Source: CAZZHG01 sp964653655 (lineage in GTDB: Bacteria; Bdellovibrionota; FAC87; UBA2466). Taken from it: a stretch of DNA of 13,462 bases. Position numbers and translations under genes: made by a program. This document shows, one piece after another, positions 1 to 6,509 of this stretch; the first letter of the stretch is position 1, and the number at the start of each line of letters is the position of its first letter. The stretch covers positions 1 to 13,462 of the forward strand of contig CAZZHG010000116.1 in the NCBI GenBank assembly GCA_964653655.1. The letters run 5' to 3'. The notes under the pieces were generated by a model. The model had not been told where the DNA came from. It was given only the letters and a program-made list of their open reading frames with translations, and did no database searches.

Positions 1-2
1 GA

Positions 3-485
3 TTCTGGGCCCGGTATCTCGCCACCGTCCGAGACAAGCTCGCGATTCTGATCACGTACATCGTTTCGGATGAGTACTATCAAAAGCTCGCGCCGCAATT
101 CGAGAAGATGGTCTCGTCGCTGAAGCCGAACGCCGAGCTCGACATGAATTTTCCGAGCAAGCAGGGAGACAACCCGCTTCCCTGGAGCGAGAAGAACGGC
201 GGCCCGGGAGCCGCCCGCGACGGAATCATTCGCGACCGTCTCAATCTCGGCGGCAGGAAGGGCTCGAAGCCTCCCACGGCGAAACCTCTCGATCCGGACG
301 CATCGCCTGGCCTGAGCCCGACGATGTACGCGGTCGGGGGCGGCGCTATCGCGCTGCTACTGCTGCTCAGGATCCGCCGCCGACGTAAGGAAAAGGCGAA
401 GGCTAAGGAACGCCTCGAGCGCAAGGCCCCGACGGCCCCGCCGGGGCCGCAAGCTCCGTTGCCCCCGTCGAAAAAGACGGGCTAG
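3..485 (+). CDS. C-terminal part of an unrecognised membrane-anchored protein (5' truncated by window edge)
   Basis: The frame is open from the first complete codon at position 3 to a TAG at 483-485, giving 160 residues with no start in view, so the gene begins upstream. The visible part has a mixed helical beginning (about residues 1-45), a polar Gly/Pro/Lys-rich stretch (about 50-107), one hydrophobic segment at about 108-124 (MYAVGGGAIALLLLLR), then a tail starting RIRRRRKEKAKAKE and ending Pro-rich. The strongly basic tail after the hydrophobic segment predicts, by the positive-inside rule, a C-terminal anchor with the tail in the cytoplasm and the bulk outside the inner membrane. I do not recognise the family. 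An ATG at 108 could be picked as a start, but coding-like sequence continues upstream of it without a stop and no good ribosome site precedes it. The stop overlaps the stop of the convergent TolC-type gene. Confidence 0.7.
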   Translation, partial: FWARYLATVRDKLAILITYIVSDEYYQKLAPQFEKMVSSLKPNAELDMNFPSKQGDNPLPWSEKNGGPGAARDGIIRDRLNLGGRKGSKPPTAKPLDPDASPGLSPTMYAVGGGAIALLLLLRIRRRRKEKAKAKERLERKAPTAPPGPQAPLPPSKKTG

Positions 486-1816
486 CGGTATTTCAGTTCG
501 GTGACTTCCTTGCCCACGGCCTTCGTGAGGCGGGCGAGGCTCATGTTGAGAAGATAGACGGTCTCGACGTAGTTCTTGCGGGCAAGGCCGTTGCCCTCGA
601 GAGCTTCCATGAGATCTTTCGCGGCGGTCACTCCGATGGACCAGCCCAGTCCGTTCGAAACGAACCACTTTCTCGCGAGCGACTTCCGTCTCTCGGCGAT
701 TTTCAGACTTTCGATTGCCTGCTCCACTTCCCAGAAAGCTTTCTTCACTTCCAGCTCGATGCCCGGCACGGCGTAAGTTTCCTTCGCCTTAAGCTTCATG
801 ACTTCGGCCATCTGTTCGGCGGCCTCCGCTGCGTGCCGCTTGAACTCTAGGTCGAACTTCAGTCCGAGACCGAGTCCGCCTTGGAGGCGGTTGAAGGGAT
901 CGTTGGCGTAAGCCGACGCCTGACGCTCGCGGACGGGGCTCCAGCCGTACGAGGCGAAGCCGCCGAGGAAAATGGCCGGGTAGCTCTGAGCGCGTTTCGC
1001 ATCCGCCAGCGCCTGGCGCGCGTCTTGGCCGGCTCTCAAAGCCTTGAACTCGGGGCGGTTGGATTTGGCGATCTTCAAGTATTCGTCGAGAGTCTTGAGC
1101 TCGTATTTCTCGGGTTCGAAGCGCCGGTCGCCGAGCGTCTCGAATTCCGTCGCCGATACCCAGCTGACCGCGCGCTCGGCTGTTTTCTTGGACTGGGAAG
1201 CGAGCAGGCGTTTTTGGCGGAGATCCTCGAGATTCGTTTTCAGATTGTAGAGGTCGTGGGGCTTGACGGGATTCTTGCGTTTCTTGTCTTTGTTCTCTTC
1301 CGCGGTCTTCACCGCCTCTTCGAGAGTCTCGGCAAGATCCTTCACGAGATCGTCCAGGGACGAGGCCATGAGGTAGCCGTAATAGAATTCCTTAGCGGAA
1401 AGTATCACCTCCGCCTTTTTCATTTCAGCTAGTTCCGTGTTCGCCGCGATTTGGCCTTCAGCGGCCTTCTGATAACTGGAAATTTGGCCGAACGTATAAA
1501 GAGGCTGAATTATCTGAACGCCGAGGGAGAGAAACGGCCCCCACTTGCCCAGGTTGGACGTTGAGCGCAGGGCGTTTCCTTTTTCCTCGAAGATCGGGGC
1601 GGCGAGAAGAAGCGCGTTGGCCGAAGGATAGAGCGCCGCATTCGCCCGTTCGAGCTGCTGGCGGGCGACCTCGATGTCGCCCATCGACTCTTGAATCTGG
1701 CCGTTTTTCTGGAGGGTGTTTTTCAGAAGCATTTCGAAGCCGATGGGCTCCTCGGCGGCCAAGGCCGCGCCCATCGTCAGCAGCATCCAAAAACCGATTA
1801 GTCGCTTGAGCGTCAT
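482..1816 (-). CDS. TolC-family outer membrane efflux protein
   Basis: The 444-residue product fits the TolC/OprM outer-membrane channel family, which exports drugs, siderophores or proteins from an inner-membrane pump through the outer membrane. The start is set at 1816 because MTLKRLIGFWMLLTMGAALAA is a clean signal peptide and GAGGA lies 5 nt upstream; an in-frame Met at 1852 would put 12 polar residues in front of it. The mature chain shows the usual two-fold pattern: long amphipathic coiled-coil helices rich in Ala/Glu/Lys (about 25-75, 110-215, 240-285, 330-435), separated by beta-type stretches such as FLSLGVQIIQPLYTFGQ (about 95-111) and the GGLGLGLKFDLEF stretch (about 310-325). Length is normal for the family. 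No membrane-fusion protein or inner-membrane pump is encoded in the window, so its partner must be elsewhere or upstream. The family call is firm; the transported substrate cannot be read from the sequence. Confidence 0.88.
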   Translation of the reverse strand: MTLKRLIGFWMLLTMGAALAAEEPIGFEMLLKNTLQKNGQIQESMGDIEVARQQLERANAALYPSANALLLAAPIFEEKGNALRSTSNLGKWGPFLSLGVQIIQPLYTFGQISSYQKAAEGQIAANTELAEMKKAEVILSAKEFYYGYLMASSLDDLVKDLAETLEEAVKTAEENKDKKRKNPVKPHDLYNLKTNLEDLRQKRLLASQSKKTAERAVSWVSATEFETLGDRRFEPEKYELKTLDEYLKIAKSNRPEFKALRAGQDARQALADAKRAQSYPAIFLGGFASYGWSPVRERQASAYANDPFNRLQGGLGLGLKFDLEFKRHAAEAAEQMAEVMKLKAKETYAVPGIELEVKKAFWEVEQAIESLKIAERRKSLARKWFVSNGLGWSIGVTAAKDLMEALEGNGLARKNYVETVYLLNMSLARLTKAVGKEVTELKYR

Positions 1817-1834
1817 TCGATTCCTCGACCATCC

Positions 1835-3319
1835 ATGCAAGCCAGAAACCACCTGCTAGGCATTCAGCGCGCGATGTATCAGCGCCTTCGTGCGAGCGCG
1901 AGCGATTACTTCGGGCGCCACAGTCCCGAACTGGATCGGTACTTTCAGGAGTATCGCAGGGACTTCCAGCGATTCGGAGCTATCTCTTCGAAAAGAGAAC
2001 TGGTTTCCCGCCTGATCCAGAGTCAAATCGCGCTCTGCGGAGACTACCATACGTTGCCACAGGCACAAAGGACGGCCCTGGACTACCTCTCCCAGATATT
2101 GCCCGAAATGCGCCGCGCCGGGCGTCCCGTGATCCTTGGGCTCGAGATGCTTCCCTTCGCCCACACTGCCGAGGCGGATCGCTATCTTTCGGGCGATCTG
2201 GAGGAGAAAGGGTTTCTCAAAGCCATCGGGTTTCGGGAAAGCTGGGGCTTCGACTGGAAGAACTACCGGGAACTTTTCGCTTTCGCCCGCGGGAATGGTT
2301 TGCGGATCGTCGGCTTGAACGGGCCTTCGACGAAGGGCAACAGTTCCCTTCGGGTGCGCGATCGATTCGCCGCCCGGGTGCTCGCGGATCTGGCCAAGGG
2401 CAACGAGCAAAATTTCATCTTCGCGCTGGTCGGCGATCTGCATCTCGCACAGAAGCATTTGCCGGCGGATCTTTCCCGGGCGCTCGCATGGAAGCAGATT
2501 CGCCGCGACGTCGTCGTGCTTCATCAAAATCAGGAAGATCTCTACTGGAAGCTCGCGGCCCGCGGTCTCGAGGAATCGACGGACGTGGTGAAGGTGAGAA
2601 ACGGCGTTTATTGCGCGATGAACACGCCTCCGTGGGTGAAGCTGCAGAGCCTCGTTCGCTGGAGCGAGATGGCGGGCGGGGATTTGGATGTCGGCGAGGA
2701 CGTCATCGAGGTGATGGAGGTTCTGCAGAATTTTCTGGGAATGGAAGAGCCGGTCGATCCGGATTTCCGCGTCTGCGGCCCCAAGGAGATCGGATGGCTT
2801 GCCCGTCGCCGAGCTTCGGACGAAGGGCGCAAGGTCCGGCTGGAAGCCATCGGCCGGTTCGGCGGCCATTTCGTTCCCGGCGACAATCTGATTTTTCTTT
2901 CGGACTACGGCTTGCCGGCGATTGCGGGGCAGGCGGCGATTCTGCTCCACAATCAGCTGAGCGGTTTCGGCCGCGAGTTCAGGAACCCGAAGCGCGACTT
3001 CTTCCCCTTCGTCTGGGTGGAAGCGCTCGCCTTTCTAGGAACCAAAGTGATTTTCCCGCGCCGCTCGCCGTCGGTCCGTCGGCCGAAGCTTCCTCGGCTT
3101 CCGGCGAGCTGCCGAAGCCCGAGAGCCGTCCTCTCCTACTACGAGCGGGCGAAGGAAGCGGGCGCTGCTTTGGGCAATCTGCTCTTCCAGGCGGTGCTCG
3201 TCGGTAGACTGAGCCGCGATTCTCTGCGCTCCCTGTTCGAAAACCCCTTCCACGACTCCGCTGAAGCAAGAACGCTTTACTTGCAATGGATCGGTCGCCT
3301 CGATAAACGTCGAGCATGA
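1835..3319 (+). CDS. ChaN-like (DUF399) protein with long C-terminal extension
   Basis: The N-terminal half (about residues 55-235) carries the ChaN signature: CGDYHTLPQAQR at 68-79 in place of the family's GExHxN...Q, the strand VILGLEMLP at 99-107, SWGFDWKNYREL at 136-147, GLRIVGLN at 155-162 and FALVGDLHLAQKHLP at 196-210. ChaN proteins are haem-binding, iron-regulated and usually small lipoproteins. This one differs: 494 residues, no signal peptide or lipobox, and about 250 extra C-terminal residues that I cannot assign (for example GRFGGHFVPGDNLIFLSDYG at 340-359 and a helical end after 430). It is therefore probably cytoplasmic, and haem binding is only a possibility. The start is uncertain: ATG 1835 gives the full frame, ATG 1874 (residue 14) is an alternative, and neither has a clear ribosome site. 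Its stop overlaps the Memo-family start (ATGA), so the two are translationally coupled. Confidence 0.75.
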   Translation: MQARNHLLGIQRAMYQRLRASASDYFGRHSPELDRYFQEYRRDFQRFGAISSKRELVSRLIQSQIALCGDYHTLPQAQRTALDYLSQILPEMRRAGRPVILGLEMLPFAHTAEADRYLSGDLEEKGFLKAIGFRESWGFDWKNYRELFAFARGNGLRIVGLNGPSTKGNSSLRVRDRFAARVLADLAKGNEQNFIFALVGDLHLAQKHLPADLSRALAWKQIRRDVVVLHQNQEDLYWKLAARGLEESTDVVKVRNGVYCAMNTPPWVKLQSLVRWSEMAGGDLDVGEDVIEVMEVLQNFLGMEEPVDPDFRVCGPKEIGWLARRRASDEGRKVRLEAIGRFGGHFVPGDNLIFLSDYGLPAIAGQAAILLHNQLSGFGREFRNPKRDFFPFVWVEALAFLGTKVIFPRRSPSVRRPKLPRLPASCRSPRAVLSYYERAKEAGAALGNLLFQAVLVGRLSRDSLRSLFENPFHDSAEARTLYLQWIGRLDKRRA

Positions 3320-4119
3320 GTTCCTGGCAACGCCCCGCCGCCGTGGCGGGCCGCTTCTATCCCGGCGATCCTCTAAAACTTCTTTCCGCCTTGAACGAGC
3401 TTTGTCCTCCGGATAGGTCCGCTCGCCGTGCTTATGCTTTGATGGCGCCCCACGCGGGCTACGTCTACTCGGGCCGCACCGCCGGTGACGCCTACCGGGT
3501 TACTGAAATCCCCGACGAGGTTTTCGTGCTTTGCCCGAATCACACCGGGCGCGGTGCCCGGATTTCCGTTTGGTCGCAAGGAGCGTGGGAAACGCCGATA
3601 GGCTTGGTGCCCGTCGCCGAGGAAAGAGCGCGCAAACTTCTCGCGCGATTGCCCGCGGCCAAGCCCGACACCGAGGCCCACCGTTTCGAGCATGCGATCG
3701 AAGTGCACCTCCCGTTCTTGCTCCACCGAAACCCGAAAGTGAAGATCGTTCCCGTTGTTTTGGGAGCGCTTACCTGGGAGGACTGCCGCAAGGTCGGGGA
3801 AGCGGTGGCCGAGCTCAGCGAGAACTCTCTCATTATCGCCAGCACCGACATGAGTCACTACATCCCGGCCACGGAGGCGAAACGCCTGGACGAGCTGGCG
3901 CTCGCGCAGGTCGATAAGGTGGACGGCGAGAGTCTCTACAATGTGGTCGTGGACGAGGACATATCCATGTGCGGCTTCGTTCCGACGGCGGCGGTACTCG
4001 CCGCCGCGAAACATGCGGGCGTGAAGCGTGGTGAGCGGCTTGGTTATTCGACGAGCGGCGATGTTACCGGCGAACAAGAGTCGGTCGTGGCCTACGCTAG
4101 TGCCCGTTTCTTTACCTGA
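3316..4119 (+). CDS. amrB: Memo family protein (AmmeMemoRadiSam system protein B)
   Basis: The 267-residue product covers the Memo (mediator of ErbB2-driven cell motility) fold end to end. Visible motifs are RPAAVAGRFYP at 6-16, APHAGYVYSG at 44-53, CPNHTG at 73-78, HRFEHAIEVHLPFL at 122-135, IIASTDMSHY at 173-182, MCGFVP at 218-223 and the end GEQESVVAYASARFF. By comparison with human Memo1, H46, H76 and C219 are the likely metal-binding residues. Bacterial members often occur with an AMMECR1-domain protein and a radical SAM enzyme in the AmmeMemoRadiSam set. Neither is in this window; instead the partner is the upstream ChaN-like gene, which it overlaps by 4 bp. Biochemical function in bacteria is unsettled. 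The 3' end overlaps the convergent DUF2306-like gene by 28 bp. Confidence 0.88.
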   Translation: MSSWQRPAAVAGRFYPGDPLKLLSALNELCPPDRSARRAYALMAPHAGYVYSGRTAGDAYRVTEIPDEVFVLCPNHTGRGARISVWSQGAWETPIGLVPVAEERARKLLARLPAAKPDTEAHRFEHAIEVHLPFLLHRNPKVKIVPVVLGALTWEDCRKVGEAVAELSENSLIIASTDMSHYIPATEAKRLDELALAQVDKVDGESLYNVVVDEDISMCGFVPTAAVLAAAKHAGVKRGERLGYSTSGDVTGEQESVVAYASARFFT

Positions 4120-4814
4120 GTTACGCCGAACTTCTTCTCGTACTTCTTACGGAACCAGATCATCCAAGGTGTCATGAGTGCGGTCGGCAGAAGCCAGACG
4201 GCCAGCGTATCCAGACCAGGCCACAAGCGGGGCACCGCCGTCACCACGAACGCCGTCACGGTGCCGATGCAACAGGTGAAAAGGCACTCCAAGTGAAAGA
4301 ACCACCAGTCGTATTGGTGAGGAGAGGGGGTCCGCCAGTACTGGATATTCCCGTAGGCCGTCTGCGCGGCGAGCCCGCCAAAGACGGCGAAAAGCCAGTT
4401 CCGCGAAAAAAGGCCGGCGACCGCGATGGCGAGGGACGCCAGCAGCAGCAAAATCGGTAGGCCCAAGGTCCTAGAATTGAGCTCCGCCGACGGACGGCGC
4501 TTTCTTTTCAGGACGAGTAAACCTTGCTGCAAGCTAGTCAGCGCGAAGAGAGCGATGAAGCAAAGAAACGCGGCGAAGGACCGGGATTTTTCCGTGCCCG
4601 CGGGGTCCACGAAGAACCTCCACGGCGTGATCCAAAAGGTGGTGAGGGCGACCGCGAACATCGCGCCAGCGTAGACCCATCCGGTTTTAACATGGGTCCG
4701 GCCCCCCTTTTTCGTGAGCAGAGGGATCGAAAACAGCGCAAGGGCCGTGCCCCCGGCGGCTATGTGGATCCAAAGAGGATAGGAAACGAGTGCGGGTAGG
4801 TTCGAGTTCGGCAT
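4092..4814 (-). CDS. DUF2306-like multi-pass membrane protein
   Basis: A 240-residue inner-membrane protein with about seven hydrophobic segments (roughly 13-32, 45-63, 82-101, 118-136, 138-155, 172-194 and 201-221) and a basic C-terminal tail. The N-terminal pattern WIHIAAGGTALALFSIPLLT (15-34) followed by KGGRTHVKTGWVY (36-48) resembles the DUF2306 family, in which a His in helix 1, a Lys/His-rich loop and a further membrane His (here H174) are conserved. No enzyme activity is established for that family and I do not infer one. The start at 4814 has a modest AAGG four bases upstream. It is divergent from the acyl-CoA carboxylase operon (132 bp to that operon's preferred ATG) and converges with the Memo gene, whose last 28 bp it overlaps. 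Confidence 0.72.
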   Translation of the reverse strand: MPNSNLPALVSYPLWIHIAAGGTALALFSIPLLTKKGGRTHVKTGWVYAGAMFAVALTTFWITPWRFFVDPAGTEKSRSFAAFLCFIALFALTSLQQGLLVLKRKRRPSAELNSRTLGLPILLLLASLAIAVAGLFSRNWLFAVFGGLAAQTAYGNIQYWRTPSPHQYDWWFFHLECLFTCCIGTVTAFVVTAVPRLWPGLDTLAVWLLPTALMTPWMIWFRKKYEKKFGVTQVKKRALA

Positions 4815-4907
4815 AGCGCCTTATGCCCGAGGGCGGCATCGAATCCAAGAGCGAAGTAGGCGAAAAACCTATGGAACAGAGGCACTTCGCCGCTCCCGGC
4901 CACTTTC

Positions 4908-4935
4908 TTGACTTACCCCAAAGCCAATGTTTCAT
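4908..4935 (+). promoter_or_regulatory. Predicted promoter of the acyl-CoA carboxylase operon
   Basis: TTGACT at 4908-4913 matches the sigma-70 -35 consensus at five of six positions. After a 16-bp spacer, TTTCAT at 4930-4935 matches the -10 consensus at four of six. The implied transcription start near 4942 lies only about 5 nt before the ATG at 4947, so the message would be leaderless or nearly so. That agrees with the absence of any Shine-Dalgarno sequence before this gene. The same TTG could be read as a start codon, but protein comparison favours the ATG. Confidence 0.4.
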
Positions 4936-4939
4936 TGGC
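4923..4939. promoter_or_regulatory. Perfect 17-bp palindrome, candidate operator
   Basis: GCCAATG-TTT-CATTGGC is a perfect inverted repeat with 7-bp arms and a 3-bp centre. It covers the predicted -10 box and lies 7 bp before the ATG of the carboxyltransferase gene. Size and position are what a dimeric TetR- or GntR-type repressor of an acyl-CoA pathway would use. It is too short, and lacks a T tract, to be a convincing terminator. The regulator is not encoded in the window. Confidence 0.45.
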
Positions 4940-4946
4940 GCCTCGC

Positions 4947-6497
4947 ATGGATTTAGAACAAAAGTTTCAGTTACTTGAAAAGAAAAACACCGAAGCCGAA
5001 CAGGGCGGCGGAAACGACCGCATCGAGGCACAGCACGCCCGCGGGAAGATGACCGCCCGGGAGCGGTTGCAGTTCTTCCTCGATGAAGGATCTTTCGTCG
5101 AGCTGGATAAATTCGTCACCCATCGCTGCAATGATTTCGGCATGGACGACAAGCGCTTCCTCGGCGACGGCGTCGTCACGGGGTACGGCACGGTTTCGGG
5201 CCGGCACGTTTATGTTTACGCGCAAGACTTCACGGTTTTCGGCGGCTCGCTCTCGGCGACCCAAGCCCGCAAAATCTGCAAGCTCCTCGACATGGCCCAG
5301 AAGAACGGCAAGCCCGTCATCGGCCTGAACGACTCGGGCGGCGCGCGCATTCAAGAGGGCGTCGAGTCCCTCGGCGGCTACGCGGAAATTTTCTATCGCA
5401 ACGTCACGGCCTCGGGCCTCATCCCGCAGATCTCGGTCATCATGGGACCATGCGCGGGCGGAGCGGTGTACAGCCCCGGCATCACGGACTTCATCTTCAT
5501 GGTGAAGAAGTCGAGCTACATGTTCCTCACCGGTCCCGACGTCATCAAGACGGTGACCCACGAGGACGTCACCATGGAAGAGCTGGGCGGAGCAGGCACC
5601 CACAGCGCGAAGAGCGGTGTGTCCCATTTCGCGAGCGACGACGAGAAAAGCTGCTTGCTGCTCGTGCGCGAGCTTTTGAACTACCTGCCGTCGAACAACG
5701 TGGACGACGTGCCGATTGCGCCCACTTCCGATCCGGCGAACCGCCTGGAAATGCGGCTCCGCAAGATCATCCCGGAAAACCCGAAGCTTCCCTACGACAT
5801 CATCGAGATCGTGGAAGCGGTGGTCGACGACAACTACTTCTTCGAAGTCCAGAAGGATTACGCCCAAAACATCGTCATCGGGTTTGCCCGCATGAACGGC
5901 CGTAGCGTCGGTATCGTCGCGAACCAGCCGAAGATTCTCGCCGGTTGCCTCGACGTTGCCGCCTCCTTGAAGGCGGCGAGGTTCATCCGCTTCTGCGACG
6001 CCTTCAACATTCCGATCGTCTCCTTCGTGGACGTTCCCGGGTTCCTTCCCGGAACGGAGCAGGAGTTCGGCGGCATCATCAAGCACGGCGCGAAACTTCT
6101 CTACGCTTACGCGGAGGCGACGGTGCCGAAAGTCACCATCATCACCCGTAAGGCGTACGGCGGCGCTTACTGCGTGATGAGCTCGAAGCAGCTGCGCGCG
6201 GACGTGAACTTCGCGTATCCCTCGTCGGAAATCGCGGTCATGGGACCCGACGGCGCGGTGCCGATTATCTTCAAAGGCCAGATCCAGGCGTCCAAGGATC
6301 CCGAAGGCGAGCGCAAGAAACTCGTGCAGGAGTATTCGGAAAAGTTCGCGAGCCCCTACAAGGCGGCCGAGCTGGGCTACATCGACGGCGTCATCTTCCC
6401 GGAAGAGACCCGGCCGAAGATCATCCAGGCCCTCGAGATGCTCAAGAACAAACGGGACCGGATGCCCCCCAAAAAACACGGCAACATTCCGCTGTAG
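4947..6497 (+). CDS. Acyl-CoA carboxylase, carboxyltransferase (beta) subunit, PccB-like
   Basis: This subunit moves the carboxyl group from carboxybiotin to an acyl-CoA. The 516-residue chain matches PccB/AccD-type proteins in length and along its whole course: ARGKMTARERL at 31-41, LNDSGGARIQEGV at 127-139, MGPCAGGAVYSP at 166-177, DVPGFLPGTEQEFGGIIKHG at 362-381, ITRKAYGGAY at 399-408, and the typical end MPPKKHGNIPL. The two Gly-rich stretches at 131-132/170-172 and 364-368/405-407 correspond to the oxyanion-holding loops. At 409 there is Cys where propionyl-CoA carboxylases have Asp (the position called D422 in Streptomyces PccB), so propionyl-CoA specificity should not be assumed. ATG 4947 is chosen over the in-frame TTG at 4908 because the protein then begins like its relatives (MDLEQKFQLLEKKN). 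The methylcrotonyl-type sequence at this loop is absent. The biotin carboxylase starts 12 bp downstream. Confidence 0.93.
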   Translation: MDLEQKFQLLEKKNTEAEQGGGNDRIEAQHARGKMTARERLQFFLDEGSFVELDKFVTHRCNDFGMDDKRFLGDGVVTGYGTVSGRHVYVYAQDFTVFGGSLSATQARKICKLLDMAQKNGKPVIGLNDSGGARIQEGVESLGGYAEIFYRNVTASGLIPQISVIMGPCAGGAVYSPGITDFIFMVKKSSYMFLTGPDVIKTVTHEDVTMEELGGAGTHSAKSGVSHFASDDEKSCLLLVRELLNYLPSNNVDDVPIAPTSDPANRLEMRLRKIIPENPKLPYDIIEIVEAVVDDNYFFEVQKDYAQNIVIGFARMNGRSVGIVANQPKILAGCLDVAASLKAARFIRFCDAFNIPIVSFVDVPGFLPGTEQEFGGIIKHGAKLLYAYAEATVPKVTIITRKAYGGAYCVMSSKQLRADVNFAYPSSEIAVMGPDGAVPIIFKGQIQASKDPEGERKKLVQEYSEKFASPYKAAELGYIDGVIFPEETRPKIIQALEMLKNKRDRMPPKKHGNIPL

Positions 6498-6509
6498 AGG
6501 ATTTTAGCG

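Noticed and set aside
324..485. C-terminal sorting tag of the MYXO-CTERM or PEP-CTERM kind
   Set aside because: The basic tail is about 35 residues and Pro-rich, much longer than such tags, and no signature motif precedes the hydrophobic segment.
4810..4827. GGCATA...TATGCC inverted repeat across the start of the DUF2306-like gene
   Set aside because: Short arms and partly coding; no promoter elements in register with it.
4851..4890. GCGAAGT...ACTTCGC inverted repeat in the divergent gap
   Set aside because: Seven-bp arms separated by 26 bp in GC-rich sequence can occur by chance.
4908..4946. TTG start 13 codons upstream for the carboxyltransferase gene
   Set aside because: No ribosome site precedes it, the extra residues do not look like family sequence, and TTGACT fits better as a -35 box.
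4971..6479. 502-residue minus-strand open frame opposite the carboxyltransferase gene
   Set aside because: GC-rich codon bias on the plus strand produces such shadows; the plus-strand protein has all catalytic motifs.
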